A stretch of 64,000 bases of DNA, taken from Aureimonas endophytica (GTDB lineage Bacteria > Pseudomonadota > Alphaproteobacteria > Rhizobiales > Rhizobiaceae). This document shows, in pieces, positions 1 to 8,866 of this stretch. Position 1 is the first letter of the stretch; each line of letters opens with the position of its first letter. The position numbers were made by a program, and so were the translations under genes. The notes below the pieces were generated by a model. The model saw nothing but the letters and a program-made list of their open reading frames with translations, was not told the origin of the DNA and searched no databases. Where the stretch lies: assembly GCF_014642635.1 (NCBI RefSeq), contig NZ_BMIQ01000007.1, positions 1-64,000 of the forward strand. The letters run 5' to 3'.

Positions 1-154
1 CGGCGCACCGGCACCCGCCGCCGCGAACCGCACCCCGAGCCGCCGCCCGTCGTCCCCCGCTCCGTCCCGCCCCGTGGCGCAGCTGCGCACCACCGGCCAC
101 GGCGGCGCGGCGCCGAAGCCGGCGGCGAGCGCGGACGACTGGGAAGAGTTCTGA
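1..154 (+). CDS. Methyl-accepting chemotaxis protein, C-terminal end only
   Basis: Partial gene: its 5' part lies left of the window. Read in the frame that ends at TGA 152-154, about 50 codons are visible. They encode a low-complexity Pro/Ala/Arg/Ser linker ending in ASADDWEEF. A flexible tail closing with an xWxxF pentapeptide is the CheR/CheB docking tether of chemotaxis receptors (NWETF in E. coli, DWEEF-type in many alphaproteobacteria). The tail is what I see; receptor identity is inferred from it, since no signalling domain falls inside the window. It would act at the inner membrane or in a cytoplasmic array. Confidence 0.72.
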   Translation, partial: GAPAPAAANRTPSRRPSSPAPSRPVAQLRTTGHGGAAPKPAASADDWEEF

Positions 155-198
155 GCGACACCACCGCCGCGACGGAGCCAACTCCCACCGCCGATGCC

Positions 199-600
199 GC
201 CGCGTCCCCTCTCCCGAGCCGGGAGAGGGTGCCGGCAGGCGGGTGAGGGAGCCGTAGGGCGCTGACGTCGCCGCCGGACAGCGGCGGCGAAACTGCTTTG
301 CGACCGCAACGCGGATCGCGAAGCGCCCGTCATTCCCTCATCCCGCTGCCGCGACCTTCTCCCGACTCGGGAGAAGGAAGAGGCGTCACGCCCTCCGCCT
401 TCCCGGCACCGAAGAAGCGGTTGGTACAGCGAGGTCGGTCGACGGAAGAGCGCCCTTCCTCTCCCCAGCGGGGAGAGGGTGGTCGCGAAGCGGCCGGGTG
501 AGGGGCATGCGGCGGTGGAGACTGGCGGACCGCCGCTCGGCTCCGCCGACCCCTCATCGCCTGCCGGCACTTCTCCCCGTTGGGGAGAAGAAAGCGGTGG
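199..600. repeat. Palindromic repeat block, copy 1 (four elements)
   Basis: The non-coding region 155-1129 contains two successive copies of a roughly 440-460 bp block. This first copy carries four short GC-rich palindromic elements in the order A (around 206-267, CTCTCCCGAGCCGGGAGAG), B (325-385), C (450-512) and D (531-600, core CTTCTCCCCGTTGGGGAGAAG). Each is an inverted repeat followed by a GGGTGAGGG- or CCTCATC-type flank, typical of intergenic mosaic repeats in rhizobial genomes. ORFs crossing it on both strands are compositional artefacts. Confidence 0.85.
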
Positions 601-661
601 CGCGGCTTCGTCCCGTCGGACACCGCAGAAGCGGCCGATGCGAGCGAGCGCGGACGGCACC

Positions 662-1037
662 ACCGCGTCCCTCTCCCGAGCCGGGAGAGGGTGCCGGCAG
701 GCGGGTGAGGGAGCCGTAGGGCGCTGACGCTGGCTTCCGCCACTTGGCGCAAAGGCCGGCGCCCGTCATTCCCTCATCCCGCTGCCGCGACCTCCTCCCG
801 ATTCGGGAGAAGGAGGAAGCTTTGCGGCCTCCGCCTCATTCGGAGCCGGAGAGGCGGTTGATGCAAAGCACCTTGGGAGAAGGGAAGGCGCCCTTCCTCT
901 CCCCAGTGGGGAGAGGGTGGCCCGCAGGGCCGGGTGAGGGGCATGCGGCGGTGGACACTTTCCCAAAGCCGCTCGGCTGCGCCGACCCCTCATCGCCTGC
1001 CGGCACTTCTCCCCGCAGGGGAGAAGAAAGCGGCTTC
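662..1037. repeat. Palindromic repeat block, copy 2
   Basis: Second copy of the block, with the same four elements in the same order and orientation: A' 664-729, B' 761-823, C' 889-958, D' 970-1037. The offset from copy 1 is 462 bp for A and 436-438 bp for B, C and D, so an indel lies between A and B. The copies have diverged by point changes (for example CCCCAGCGGGG versus CCCCAGTGGGG in C), so the duplication is not brand new. No gene is supported in 155-1129. Confidence 0.85.
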
Positions 1038-1129
1038 GCGGCGGCATCCTACGGGCCGGCCGCATCCTCTTCCTTGAGACGCTCGAAGAATGCGGTGGCA
1101 CCGGCCGCGCCCTGCCGGTGTCGCCCCTG

Positions 1130-1576
1130 TCAGTCGAAGACGACGCCCTTCTTGAAGACGAAATTCGCATAGGGCCGGGCGTCCGTCGTGCGGACGACGG
1201 CGTAGCAGCGCTTGGCGGCCTCGTAGAAGGCGAAGCGCTCCAGGGGCACGATCGGGATCTCGCGGCCTTCCGCCTCGTTCACCACCTGCTGCACCTCCTG
1301 ATGGACATCGAGCACGGCGTCGAAATCGTCCACCACCGCCATGCGGCTCACCGGCTTGTCGACGAAGCTGTCGAGCGGCAGGAGCGACAGGATGGCGCGC
1401 GAGGCCTCGGTCGTGTCGCAGCCGGCGAGCTGGATCAGAACCCCGGAGGTCGTGCAGCCGGCGACGGCGGCCGCCGGGAAGTTGCGGTCGACGATCACCA
1501 GATCGTCGCCATGCCCCATTTCGGCGAGCACGGTCAGAAGCTCGGACGTGATCAGGGGCGGAATGGTCTTCAGCAT
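1130..1576 (-). CDS. fucU: RbsD/FucU family mutarotase, probably L-fucose mutarotase
   Basis: 148-residue protein starting MLKTIPPLITSELL at ATG 1576. The length and the N-terminal layout (Leu-Lys-x-Ile-Pro, then a GHGDDLVIVDRNFPA stretch) are those of the RbsD/FucU family. FucU interconverts the anomers of L-fucose so that the beta form reaches the next enzyme. Ribose pyranase (RbsD) is the alternative, but the L-fucose genes across 1-13 kb favour FucU. It is the last gene of a minus-strand unit after lutC, 40 bp downstream. A longer frame reaching 1828 is the lutC gene read out of frame and is not the start. Confidence 0.85.
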   Translation of the reverse strand: MLKTIPPLITSELLTVLAEMGHGDDLVIVDRNFPAAAVAGCTTSGVLIQLAGCDTTEASRAILSLLPLDSFVDKPVSRMAVVDDFDAVLDVHQEVQQVVNEAEGREIPIVPLERFAFYEAAKRCYAVVRTTDARPYANFVFKKGVVFD

Positions 1577-1616
1577 CGCGGAAATCTCCCTTGCGGCGAT
1601 GAGGATCGGTTGAACT

Positions 1617-2270
1617 TTAGAGGGTCGGCACGAGGAGGACGTGCAGCGTCCGCGGCCCGTGGACGCCGATGACGAGATTGCCCTCGATATCCGTCGTGCC
1701 GGACGGACCGGTGACGAGGACGACATTGCGCGAGCGCTGCAGGTCGAAGCCCGCGAAGGCGTCTTCGAGATAGGGCACGACATCCGCCTCGCGCAGCACC
1801 GCGACGTGATGGAGCGGCAGGATCGCATCGAGAACGGCGCTGTCCGGCCCGGAGCGGATGACGAGGCTCGCGGTCTCGGCGACCCCCTTCTCGGCGAGCG
1901 TCACCGCGACGCCGTCATCGGCTTCGGCGCCCGGCGCGAGGCCCGCCGCCGCCCAGTCGAGCCGGCCGAGGGCGGGAACCGGCTGGAGGCGCACCGCTCC
2001 GGCGAGGCCGAGCCGGCCGAGATGCGCCGCGACGGCGCGCGGCACGTCCGCCGCCGCGCCGAGACGCTCCACCGAGGCGCCGGGCGGCAGGCGCGCGATC
2101 GCCGCCATGAAGAGGTCCACCGCCGAGCCCTCCGGCAGGCGCGGCCGCACCGTTTCGGGCGCCTCCAGCAGGGCGCGCGCCTCGGCCTCGATCACGGCGC
2201 GCGGTGTCTCGGCGAGGGGGCCGAGCGCCGCGCCGATCGCTCCGAAGATCGCCTCCCGCGCGCCGCTCAT
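1617..2270 (-). CDS. lutC: Lactate utilization protein C (LUD domain)
   Basis: 217 residues from ATG 2270. The C-terminal half carries the LUD-domain pattern: EKGVAETASLVI, then HHVAVLREADVV, then VTGPSGTTDIEGNLVIGVHGP near the end. LutC is the third subunit of the LutABC L-lactate dehydrogenase system, which oxidises L-lactate to pyruvate. Its start overlaps the lutB stop by four bases (ATGA), so the two are translationally coupled. In this cluster its substrate would be the L-lactate released by the diketo-fuconate hydrolase encoded at 9891-10745. Confidence 0.88.
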   Translation of the reverse strand: MSGAREAIFGAIGAALGPLAETPRAVIEAEARALLEAPETVRPRLPEGSAVDLFMAAIARLPPGASVERLGAAADVPRAVAAHLGRLGLAGAVRLQPVPALGRLDWAAAGLAPGAEADDGVAVTLAEKGVAETASLVIRSGPDSAVLDAILPLHHVAVLREADVVPYLEDAFAGFDLQRSRNVVLVTGPSGTTDIEGNLVIGVHGPRTLHVLLVPTL

Positions 2271-3700
2271 CGCCGCGCCTCCGGCGCATGGGCGCGGGCG
2301 ACGGCGGAGGAGAGGAAGGTCGGACCGGAAGGGGCGGGCATGTCGCGATGGCGGGTCCAGGCGCTCCCGACGAGCGGCAGCGAGCGGATGAGGCGCCGCC
2401 GCCCGCCCAGCGCCCGCAGAGCCAGCGAGGCGAGGCGGGTGGCGAGGCCGTAAAGGGCGGGCGTCGTCGCGAGGCGCCGCCAGAGGCCGAGCCCGGCGCG
2501 CATCGTCACCGGCTCCAGCCCCTCGCGCCAGCTCTTGGTGCGCCAGCCGCGCAGAAGCGTCGGCAGCGGAATGTCGACCGGACAGACCTCGCGGCAGCGG
2601 CCGTTGAGGGTGCAGGCATGGGCGAGATCGCGATTGGCGAGGCTCAGCCCGTCGAGCGCCGGGGTGAGCACGGCGCCCATCGGCCCGGGATAGGTACCGC
2701 CATAGGCATGGCCGCCGATCTGGTTGAAGACCGGGCAATGGTTCATGCAGGCGCCGCAGCGGATGCAGCGCAGCATGTCGCGCAGGCCCCCGGCCTCGGC
2801 CAGCATGCGGGTGCGGCCGTTGTCGACGAGGACGATGTGGAACTCCTCCGGCCCGTCGGCATCGCCGGCCCGCTTCGGCCCGGTATGGAAGGTCGTGTAT
2901 TGCGTGAGCGCCGCGCCCGTCGCCGAGCGCACGAGAAGGCGCAGCATCTGTAAGGCATGGCCGGCGGTCGGCACCAGCTTCTCGATCCCCGCCGTCACGA
3001 TATGGATGCGGGGCAGGGTGGTGGTGAGCTCGGCATTGCCCTCGTTGGTGACGACGGCGACGCTGCCCGAGTCGGCGACGAGGAAGTTCGCGCCCGAGAT
3101 TCCGACATCGGCCGCGCGGAACTTCTCCCGCAGGAAGCGGCGGGCCGAGGCCGCCATTTCCACCGGCGTCTCGCCGAGCTCGGGCGCCGCGTGGCTCGCC
3201 TGGAAGAGCTTGTGGATCTCCTCGCGCGTCTTGTGCATCGCCGGCCAGATGATGTGGCTCGGCCGCTCGCCGGCGAGCTGCACGATATGTTCGGCGAGAT
3301 CGGTCTCGGTGCGCTCGATGCCGGCCGCCTCCAGCGCGTGTGGCAGGCCGATCTCCTCGCCGAGCATCGATTTCGAGCGGGTGACGCCGCGCGCCCCCGC
3401 CTTCTCGCAGATGGCGACGACGATGCCCGCCGCCTCGTCGGCATTGCGGGCGAAATGGACCTTGGCGCCGCTCGCCACGGCGTTCCGCTCGAACTCGGCG
3501 AGGTAATGGCCGAGATGGGCGACGACATGGTCGCGGATCGCCTTGCCGCGCTCGCGCGCGACCGCGAAATCCGGCCATTCGCCGACGATCCGGGCGCGCT
3601 TCAGGCGCGCCGTGCCGGCCGTGCGGTCGATGGCGGTCTTCAGCTGCCGGTCGGCGAGGGCGGCGTCGCTGCGCGCCAGAAAATCGGCGGCGCTGCCCAT
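2267..3700 (-). CDS. lutB: Lactate utilization iron-sulfur protein B
   Basis: 477 residues from ATG 3700, the usual LutB size. An N-terminal LUD domain covers roughly residues 50-290. A ferredoxin-like region follows, with Cys312, 315, 318 and 322 (CIRCGACMNHCPVF) and a second cluster at Cys363, 369 and 373 (CTLNGRCREVCPVD), which should ligate 4Fe-4S centres. It is the core subunit of the cytoplasmic L-lactate-oxidising complex. The start overlaps the lutA stop by one base (TGATG) and the stop overlaps lutC (ATGA). A 516-residue version reaching 3817 would invade lutA and has no support. Confidence 0.92.
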   Translation of the reverse strand: MGSAADFLARSDAALADRQLKTAIDRTAGTARLKRARIVGEWPDFAVARERGKAIRDHVVAHLGHYLAEFERNAVASGAKVHFARNADEAAGIVVAICEKAGARGVTRSKSMLGEEIGLPHALEAAGIERTETDLAEHIVQLAGERPSHIIWPAMHKTREEIHKLFQASHAAPELGETPVEMAASARRFLREKFRAADVGISGANFLVADSGSVAVVTNEGNAELTTTLPRIHIVTAGIEKLVPTAGHALQMLRLLVRSATGAALTQYTTFHTGPKRAGDADGPEEFHIVLVDNGRTRMLAEAGGLRDMLRCIRCGACMNHCPVFNQIGGHAYGGTYPGPMGAVLTPALDGLSLANRDLAHACTLNGRCREVCPVDIPLPTLLRGWRTKSWREGLEPVTMRAGLGLWRRLATTPALYGLATRLASLALRALGGRRRLIRSLPLVGSAWTRHRDMPAPSGPTFLSSAVARAHAPEARR

Positions 3701-4494
3701 CACCTCTCCTCCCCGAGGGCCGGCTCGCCGCCCCGGCCGGCCAGAAGCTCGACCGTGTGATAGGCGCGGATGGCCGAGCCCTCGCGCTTCAGCTTGCCGG
3801 CCATGTTCATCAGGCAACCGAGATCGCCGCCAAGGAGGATCTCGGCGCCGGTGGAGCGGATCGCCGCCGTCTTTTCCGCCACCACGGCATCCGAGATGGC
3901 CGGATACTTGACGCAGAACGTGCCGCCGAAGCCGCAGCAGGTGTCGGGCTCGGGCAGGGGGCGGAGCTCCAGCCCCTCGACCGAGCGCAGGAGCTGGCGC
4001 GGCTGGGCGCGGATGCCGAGCTCGCGCAGGCCCGAACAGGTGTCGTGATAGGTGGCGCTCGCCTCGAGGCGCACCGGCGCCGGGCGGTGGCCGAGAACGT
4101 CGTGGAGAAAGCTCAGGACCTCGTGGATGCGGGAGGCGAGGGCGCGGGCGCGCGGTTCCCAGACGGGATCGCCGGCAAGGAGCGTCGGATAGTCGTGGGC
4201 GAGCGTCGCGGTGCAGGAGCCGGACGGCACGACGATATGGGCATAGGGCTCCAGCACCTCGATCTGGTGGCGGGCCATGGCCTTCGCGCCCTCCGCGTCG
4301 CCGGCGTTCAGCGCCGGCTGGCCGCAGCAGGTCTGGCTCGGCGGCACGACGACGGCGCAGCCGGCCTGTTCGAGCAGCGCGATCGTCGCCTCGGCGATCT
4401 GCGGGCGCATGACATTGACGAGGCAGGTAACGAACAGCGCCACCTCGGGGCGGGCGCCGGGCGATGCGGAAGGAGAAGGAGGGATCGGCGACAT
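3700..4494 (-). CDS. lutA: Lactate utilization protein A (CCG-domain Fe-S subunit)
   Basis: 264 residues from ATG 4494. It has the two cysteine-rich CCG domains of the LutA/GlpC/HdrB type: one ends in TCCGQPA near residue 57 and the other has DTCCGFGGTFCVKYP near residue 190. These cysteines bind an Fe-S cluster in the LutABC L-lactate oxidation complex. The N-terminus has a short Pro/Ser/Ala extension before EVALFVTCLVN, so ATG 4494 may be slightly upstream of the conserved start. It lies 53 bp after the iclR-type regulator on the same strand, giving the order regulator-lutA-lutB-lutC-fucU. Confidence 0.92.
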   Translation of the reverse strand: MSPIPPSPSASPGARPEVALFVTCLVNVMRPQIAEATIALLEQAGCAVVVPPSQTCCGQPALNAGDAEGAKAMARHQIEVLEPYAHIVVPSGSCTATLAHDYPTLLAGDPVWEPRARALASRIHEVLSFLHDVLGHRPAPVRLEASATYHDTCSGLRELGIRAQPRQLLRSVEGLELRPLPEPDTCCGFGGTFCVKYPAISDAVVAEKTAAIRSTGAEILLGGDLGCLMNMAGKLKREGSAIRAYHTVELLAGRGGEPALGEER

Positions 4495-4547
4495 GGCTTC
4501 GTTCCGGTCTCGCCGGCCCGGCGGACGGGCATCGGCGGCGCGCCCGG

Positions 4548-5318
4548 TCAGGCGAGCGACAAGCGTTCGGCGACGCCGCGAAGCAGCGTCAAGGTGGCGG
4601 CGATGGCCGCGTGCGGTCCATCGAGCCGGTGCACATAGGGGCAGGTCAGCACCGCGAGGGCATGGCCGCCGGGCGCCAGCACCGGCACGCTGATATCCTC
4701 GACGCCGCGCACCTGCCGACTCTCCGCGACACGGTAGCCCGAGCGGCGATGGATCGCCAGTTCGGCTTCCACGGCGGCGAAGGCGGCCTGCCGCTCCGCG
4801 CCCTCCCAGCGCCGGACGAGATCGTCGCGGAGCTCTGGCTCCAGAAAGGCGAGCAGCGTCTGGCCGGAGCCGGTCGCGACGAGGTCGAGCGAGGCGCCGA
4901 TGCGGATGCCGAATTCCCAGGCGCCCGGCCCGCTGGCCTGCGCGACGACGAGCGCCGCGTCGCGATCGGCGACGGCGAGATGGCAGGACTGGCCGGTTTC
5001 GCGCGCGAAGCCGTCCATCAGCGGCTGAGCCTGGGCGACGAGCCGGCGCACCGGCGGATGGCGATGGGCGAGGACGAAGAGCTTCATGGTGAGCGCGTAG
5101 CGGTCGCCCTCCGGCGAGCGGGCGACATAGTCGCGCGCCACCAGCCGCTCCAGCATGCGATAGACCTCGCCCGGGCTGCGGCCCATGGCCTTCACCAGCT
5201 CGGCCCGCGTCAGGCCGCCGGGCTCCCGCGACAGAAGTTCGAGAATGTCCAAGCCCTTGTCGAGAGCCGGGGCGCGGTAGCGCGCCTCCGCCTCGGCGGG
5301 CTTCAAGATGGTGCTCAT
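4548..5318 (-). CDS. IclR-family transcriptional regulator of the fucose cluster
   Basis: 256 residues. An N-terminal winged helix (LDILELLSREPGGLTRAELVKAMG, then RMLERLVARDYV) is followed by the C-terminal IclR effector domain (VADRDAALVVAQ, SGQTLLAFL, RGVEDISVPVL). It is divergent from the KDF dehydrogenase at 5441 and heads the lutABC-fucU unit, so it most likely controls both directions. A perfect TTGTTC-N6-GAACAA inverted repeat lies in the shared intergenic region over a good -10 box, which fits repression by this protein. The effector is unknown; L-fucose or a keto-deoxy sugar acid is the natural guess. Confidence 0.9.
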   Translation of the reverse strand: MSTILKPAEAEARYRAPALDKGLDILELLSREPGGLTRAELVKAMGRSPGEVYRMLERLVARDYVARSPEGDRYALTMKLFVLAHRHPPVRRLVAQAQPLMDGFARETGQSCHLAVADRDAALVVAQASGPGAWEFGIRIGASLDLVATGSGQTLLAFLEPELRDDLVRRWEGAERQAAFAAVEAELAIHRRSGYRVAESRQVRGVEDISVPVLAPGGHALAVLTCPYVHRLDGPHAAIAATLTLLRGVAERLSLA

Positions 5319-5367
5319 GCCGGCTGGCGTCCTCCCCGACGTCCTGCGTGCTGTGCCGTGGCTCCTA

Positions 5368-5396
5368 TTTACATATGAATAGATTGTTCGTATAGG
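5368..5396 (+). promoter_or_regulatory. Putative promoter of the fucose catabolic operon
   Basis: TTTACA at 5368-5373, a 17-base spacer, then TATAGG at 5391-5396: a sigma70-like promoter reading toward the dehydrogenase that starts at 5441. This AT-rich patch stands out against the GC-rich surroundings. Inferred from sequence only. Confidence 0.5.
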
Positions 5397-5401
5397 AACA
5401 A
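5384..5401. promoter_or_regulatory. Putative IclR-type operator
   Basis: Perfect inverted repeat TTGTTC-GTATAG-GAACAA, overlapping the predicted -10 box. IclR-family proteins commonly bind GTTCG-type palindromes of this size. It lies between the divergent regulator and catabolic genes. Confidence 0.6.
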
Positions 5402-5440
5402 AAATGCGGAATTGCGGGCTTGGGGAGGAGCGGCCGGATC

Positions 5441-6190
5441 ATGCGACTGAGGGACAAGCGCGTCTTCATTTCCGCCGCCGCGCAAGGCATCGGCCGAGCC
5501 AGCGCGCTGGCCTGCGCCGCCGAAGGGGCCGAGGTCGTCGCGACCGACATCCAGGAGGACGGGCTGCGCTCGCTCGCCGCCGAGAGCGACCGGATCAAGA
5601 CTGTCCGCCTCGACGTGCGCGACGCCTCCGCCATCGCGGCCTTCGCCGCCGCGCAGGCGCCCTTCGACGCGATCTTCAACTGCGCCGGCGTCGTCCATAA
5701 CGGCACGATCCTCGAATGCGGCGACGCCGACTGGGACTTCGCCTTCGATCTCAACGTGAAGTCCATGTTCCACGTCACCCGCGCCCTCCTGCCGGGACTG
5801 CTGGAGCGGGCCGGCGCCACGGGCGGGGCCTCGATCCTCAACATGGCCTCGATGGCCTCGTCCATCAAAGGATTTCCGAACCGCTTCGCCTATGGCACGA
5901 CCAAGGCGGCGGTGATCGGCCTGACGAAATCGGTGGCCGCCGATTTCGTGAAGCAGGGTCTGCGCTGCAACGCACTCTGCCCGGGCACTGTCGACACGCC
6001 GTCCTTGCGCGGGCGCATCGCCGCCGCCGCCGATCCGGTGCAGGCCGAAAAGGATTTCGTGGCGCGCCAGCCGATGGGGCGCCTCGCCACCGTCGACGAC
6101 ATCGCGCCGATGGTGGTCTTCCTTCTGTCGGACGAATCGCGTTTCGTCACCGGCCAGGCGGTCCTGGTGGATGGCGGCGTGACGATCTGA
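5441..6190 (+). CDS. SDR oxidoreductase, probable 2-keto-3-deoxy-L-fuconate dehydrogenase
   Basis: 249 residues from ATG 5441, preceded by GGGGAGGAG at good spacing; a TTG 21 bases upstream is in frame but lacks support. Short-chain dehydrogenase features: the nucleotide-binding AAAQGIG near residue 15, NCAGV, the catalytic YGTTK, and a C-terminal [11 protein letters not shown]. In the non-phosphorylative L-fucose route, an SDR of this type oxidises 2-keto-3-deoxy-L-fuconate to the 2,4-diketo acid. The assignment rests on family resemblance and on the neighbouring fuconate dehydratase and diketo-acid hydrolase genes. First gene of the plus-strand fucose operon. Confidence 0.82.
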   Translation: MRLRDKRVFISAAAQGIGRASALACAAEGAEVVATDIQEDGLRSLAAESDRIKTVRLDVRDASAIAAFAAAQAPFDAIFNCAGVVHNGTILECGDADWDFAFDLNVKSMFHVTRALLPGLLERAGATGGASILNMASMASSIKGFPNRFAYGTTKAAVIGLTKSVAADFVKQGLRCNALCPGTVDTPSLRGRIAAAADPVQAEKDFVARQPMGRLATVDDIAPMVVFLLSDESRFVTGQAVLVDGGVTI

Positions 6191-6233
6191 CGATCGCTGG
6201 GATGCCGCGACTGGCGGGCCGGGGAGGGCACGC

Positions 6234-7778
6234 ATGACCGAACTCGTCCGCATGACGGGAATCGACAAGAGCTTTCCGGGCGTCCAGGCGCTGAAGGGGG
6301 CGCGCTTCGACCTGCAGTCGGGCGAGGTTCATGCCCTGATGGGCGAGAACGGCGCCGGCAAGTCGACGATGATGAAGATCCTGTCCGGGATCTATCCGAG
6401 GAGCGGCGGCGAGATCCTCCTCGAAGGGCGGTCGGTGGAGATCGGCTCGCCGCGCGCCGCGCAGGATCTCGGCATCGCCATCATCCATCAGGAACTCAAC
6501 CTGATGCCGGATCTCACCGCCGCCGAGAACATCTTCATCGGGCGCGAGCCGAAGCGCGGCTTCGGCCTGCTCGACGACCGCAAGCTGAATGCCGACGCGA
6601 AGGCGATCTTCGAGACGATGCGTCTCGATCTCGATCCGCGCACGGTGGTGGGCGGCCTCACCGTCGCCAAGCAGCAGATGGTCGAGATCGCCAAGGCCCT
6701 GTCCTTCCGCTCCCGCGTGCTGATCATGGACGAGCCGACGGCCGCGTTGAACGATGCCGAGATCGCCGATCTCTTCGCCATCATCCAGCGCCTGAAGGCG
6801 GACGGGGTCGGCATCGTCTACATCTCGCACAAGATGGACGAACTGAAGCGCATCGCCGACCGCGTCACCGTGATGCGCGACGGCGAATATGTCTCGACGG
6901 TGCCGATGGCCGAGACCCCGGTCTCGCGCATCATTTCGATGATGGTAGGGCGCGAACTCGCCGACGATTCGCGGCCCCAGGTGCCAGCGGTGCCGGGCGA
7001 CGTCTTTCTGGACGTGCGCCACCTGACGCGCGGCACGGCGATCCGCGACGTTTCCTTCGAGGTGCGGCGCGGCGAGATCCTCGGCTTCGCCGGCCTGATG
7101 GGCGCGGGGCGCACGGAAGTGGCGCGTGCGATCTTCGGCGCCGATCCGCGCGAGGCGGGCGAGATCCGCGTCGGCGGCCGCCTCGTCGACATCCGCAATC
7201 CGCGCGACGCGGTGCGGGCCGGCATCGGCTATCTCTCGGAGGACCGGAAGCATTTCGGCCTCGCCACCGGTATGAGCGTGCGCGACAACGTGGCGCTCGC
7301 CAGCCTGCCGCGCTTCGTCGACCGGCTCGGCCGGCTGAAGGAAGGCGAGATGCGCGACACGGCGCGGCGTTTCATCCAGCAACTCGCGGTCAAGACGCCG
7401 TCCGACGAGCAGGAGGCGCGGCTCCTGTCGGGCGGCAACCAGCAGAAGGTGGTGATCGCCAAGTGGCTCCTGCGCGACTGCGACATCCTCTTCTTCGACG
7501 AGCCGACGCGTGGCATCGATGTCGGCGCCAAGGCGGAAATCTACAAGCTGGTGAACGCGCTCGCCGCCGAAGGCCGGGCGATCGTCGTGATCTCCTCCGA
7601 ACTGCCGGAGGTGCTGCGCCTCAGCCACCGCATCGCGGTGATGTGCGAGGGGCGGCTGACCGGCTTCCTGCCGGCCGGCGCCAGCCAGGACGAGATCATG
7701 CATCTGGCCACCCTGCGCGGCGCCCCCTCGGCGCCTGCCGGCGAGGCCGCGCGCGTCGCAACGGGAGAAACGCGATGA
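6234..7778 (+). CDS. Sugar ABC importer ATP-binding protein (RbsA/XylG type, double cassette)
   Basis: 514 residues with two fused ATPase cassettes, as in RbsA/MglA/XylG. The first has the Walker A GENGAGKS at residues 37-44 and the Walker B region [11 protein letters not shown]. The second has a degenerate P-loop (GLMGAGRTE) but an intact LSGGNQQK signature and [14 protein letters not shown]. It powers the importer formed with the permease at 7775 and the binding protein at 8867. Its stop overlaps the permease start (ATGA). The context predicts L-fucose as substrate. Confidence 0.93.
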   Translation: MTELVRMTGIDKSFPGVQALKGARFDLQSGEVHALMGENGAGKSTMMKILSGIYPRSGGEILLEGRSVEIGSPRAAQDLGIAIIHQELNLMPDLTAAENIFIGREPKRGFGLLDDRKLNADAKAIFETMRLDLDPRTVVGGLTVAKQQMVEIAKALSFRSRVLIMDEPTAALNDAEIADLFAIIQRLKADGVGIVYISHKMDELKRIADRVTVMRDGEYVSTVPMAETPVSRIISMMVGRELADDSRPQVPAVPGDVFLDVRHLTRGTAIRDVSFEVRRGEILGFAGLMGAGRTEVARAIFGADPREAGEIRVGGRLVDIRNPRDAVRAGIGYLSEDRKHFGLATGMSVRDNVALASLPRFVDRLGRLKEGEMRDTARRFIQQLAVKTPSDEQEARLLSGGNQQKVVIAKWLLRDCDILFFDEPTRGIDVGAKAEIYKLVNALAAEGRAIVVISSELPEVLRLSHRIAVMCEGRLTGFLPAGASQDEIMHLATLRGAPSAPAGEAARVATGETR

Positions 7779-8788
7779 GCACGACCGGCAACACGGCAGC
7801 GACGGCGGGACCGGGAGCGGCGGCGCGCGCCCGCTTCTCCGGCGCCCAGCAGCGCCTTCTCGCCTTCGCGAGCCTCATCATCCTGGTGATCGGCTTCTCG
7901 CTCGCCTCGCCGAACTTCCTCCAGACCTCGAACGTCCTCGCCATCCTGCAGGCGACCTCGGTGAACGGCGTGCTCGCCGTCGCCGCGACGCTCGTCATCA
8001 TCACCGGCGGCATCGATCTCTCGGTCGGCACGCTGATGACCTTCTGCGCCGTCGCCGCCGGCACCGTCCTCACCAATTGGGGCATGCCGCTGCCGCTCGG
8101 CATCCTGGCGGCGCTGGCCGCCGGCACGCTGTCCGGCCTCTGCTCCGGCTCGATCATCGCCAAGCTGAAGGTGCCGCCCTTCATCGCGACGCTCGGCATG
8201 ATGCTGATCCTGAAGGGCCTGTCGCTCGTCATCTCCGGCACGCGGCCGATCTATTTCAACTCGACGCCGGGCTTCACCTCCATCGCGCAGGGCTCGATCG
8301 TCGGCTCGATCCTGCCGGAAGTGCCGCTGCCGAACGGCGTCCTGATCCTGTTCCTCGTGGCGCTCGTCGCCCATTTCATCCTGCGCCGCACCATCCTCGG
8401 CCGCTTCACCTTCGCGCTCGGCTCGAACGAGGAGGCGGTGCGCCTGTCGGGCGTCGACACCGACCGCTGGAAGATCGCGGTCTACGCGCTGGCCGGCGGC
8501 ATCTGCGGCGTCGCGGGCCTCCTCATCGCCTCGCGCCTCAACTCCGCCCAGCCGGCGCTCGGCCAGGGCTACGAGCTCGACGCGATCGCGGCGGTCGTCA
8601 TCGGCGGCACCTCGCTGTCGGGCGGGCGCGGCACCATCATCGGCACGCTGATCGGCGCGCTCATCATCTCGGTTCTCGCCAACGGGTTGCGCATCCTGTC
8701 CGTCGCGCAGGAATGGCAGACGGTGGTGACCGGCTCGATCATCATTCTCGCCGTCTACACGGACATGCTGCGGCGCCGGAAGGTCTGA
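7775..8788 (+). CDS. Sugar ABC importer permease (RbsC family)
   Basis: 337 residues from ATG 7775, coupled to the ATPase gene. It is a hydrophobic BPD_transp_2-type permease with the family pattern [11 protein letters not shown] in the first third, [12 protein letters not shown] in the middle, and [21 protein letters not shown] in the last third, with about ten membrane segments. It would form the homodimeric inner-membrane channel for the putative L-fucose importer. The N-terminal 25 residues are a polar Ala/Gly-rich extension that may be cytoplasmic. Confidence 0.93.
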   Translation: MSTTGNTAATAGPGAAARARFSGAQQRLLAFASLIILVIGFSLASPNFLQTSNVLAILQATSVNGVLAVAATLVIITGGIDLSVGTLMTFCAVAAGTVLTNWGMPLPLGILAALAAGTLSGLCSGSIIAKLKVPPFIATLGMMLILKGLSLVISGTRPIYFNSTPGFTSIAQGSIVGSILPEVPLPNGVLILFLVALVAHFILRRTILGRFTFALGSNEEAVRLSGVDTDRWKIAVYALAGGICGVAGLLIASRLNSAQPALGQGYELDAIAAVVIGGTSLSGGRGTIIGTLIGALIISVLANGLRILSVAQEWQTVVTGSIIILAVYTDMLRRRKV

Positions 8789-8833
8789 CGCCGCACGGGC
8801 CTCTCGGGACGAGGCCTGCCGCATCATCGCCAT

Positions 8834-8850
8834 CCCCGCCGGGCGGGGTT
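8834..8850 (+). terminator. Intra-operon hairpin before the binding-protein gene
   Basis: CCCCGC-CGG-GCGGGG followed by TT lies in the 78-bp gap between permease and binding-protein genes. It could be a weak terminator or an mRNA processing/stability hairpin, as is common next to highly expressed binding-protein genes. Confidence 0.4.
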
Positions 8851-8866
8851 TCCAGGGAGGAAGACC

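Noticed and set aside
199-1037. Possible CRISPR array
   Set aside because: Units are different palindromes with long irregular spacing and no identical 25-40 bp repeats or cas genes.
330-1170. Overlapping ORFs of 67-142 codons in 155-1129
   Set aside because: They run through palindromic repeats on both strands, lack ribosome sites, and repeat themselves because the block is duplicated.
1617-3578. 653-codon version of lutC
   Set aside because: The N-terminal 430 residues are the lutB gene read in a shifted frame; LutC proper begins at ATG 2270.
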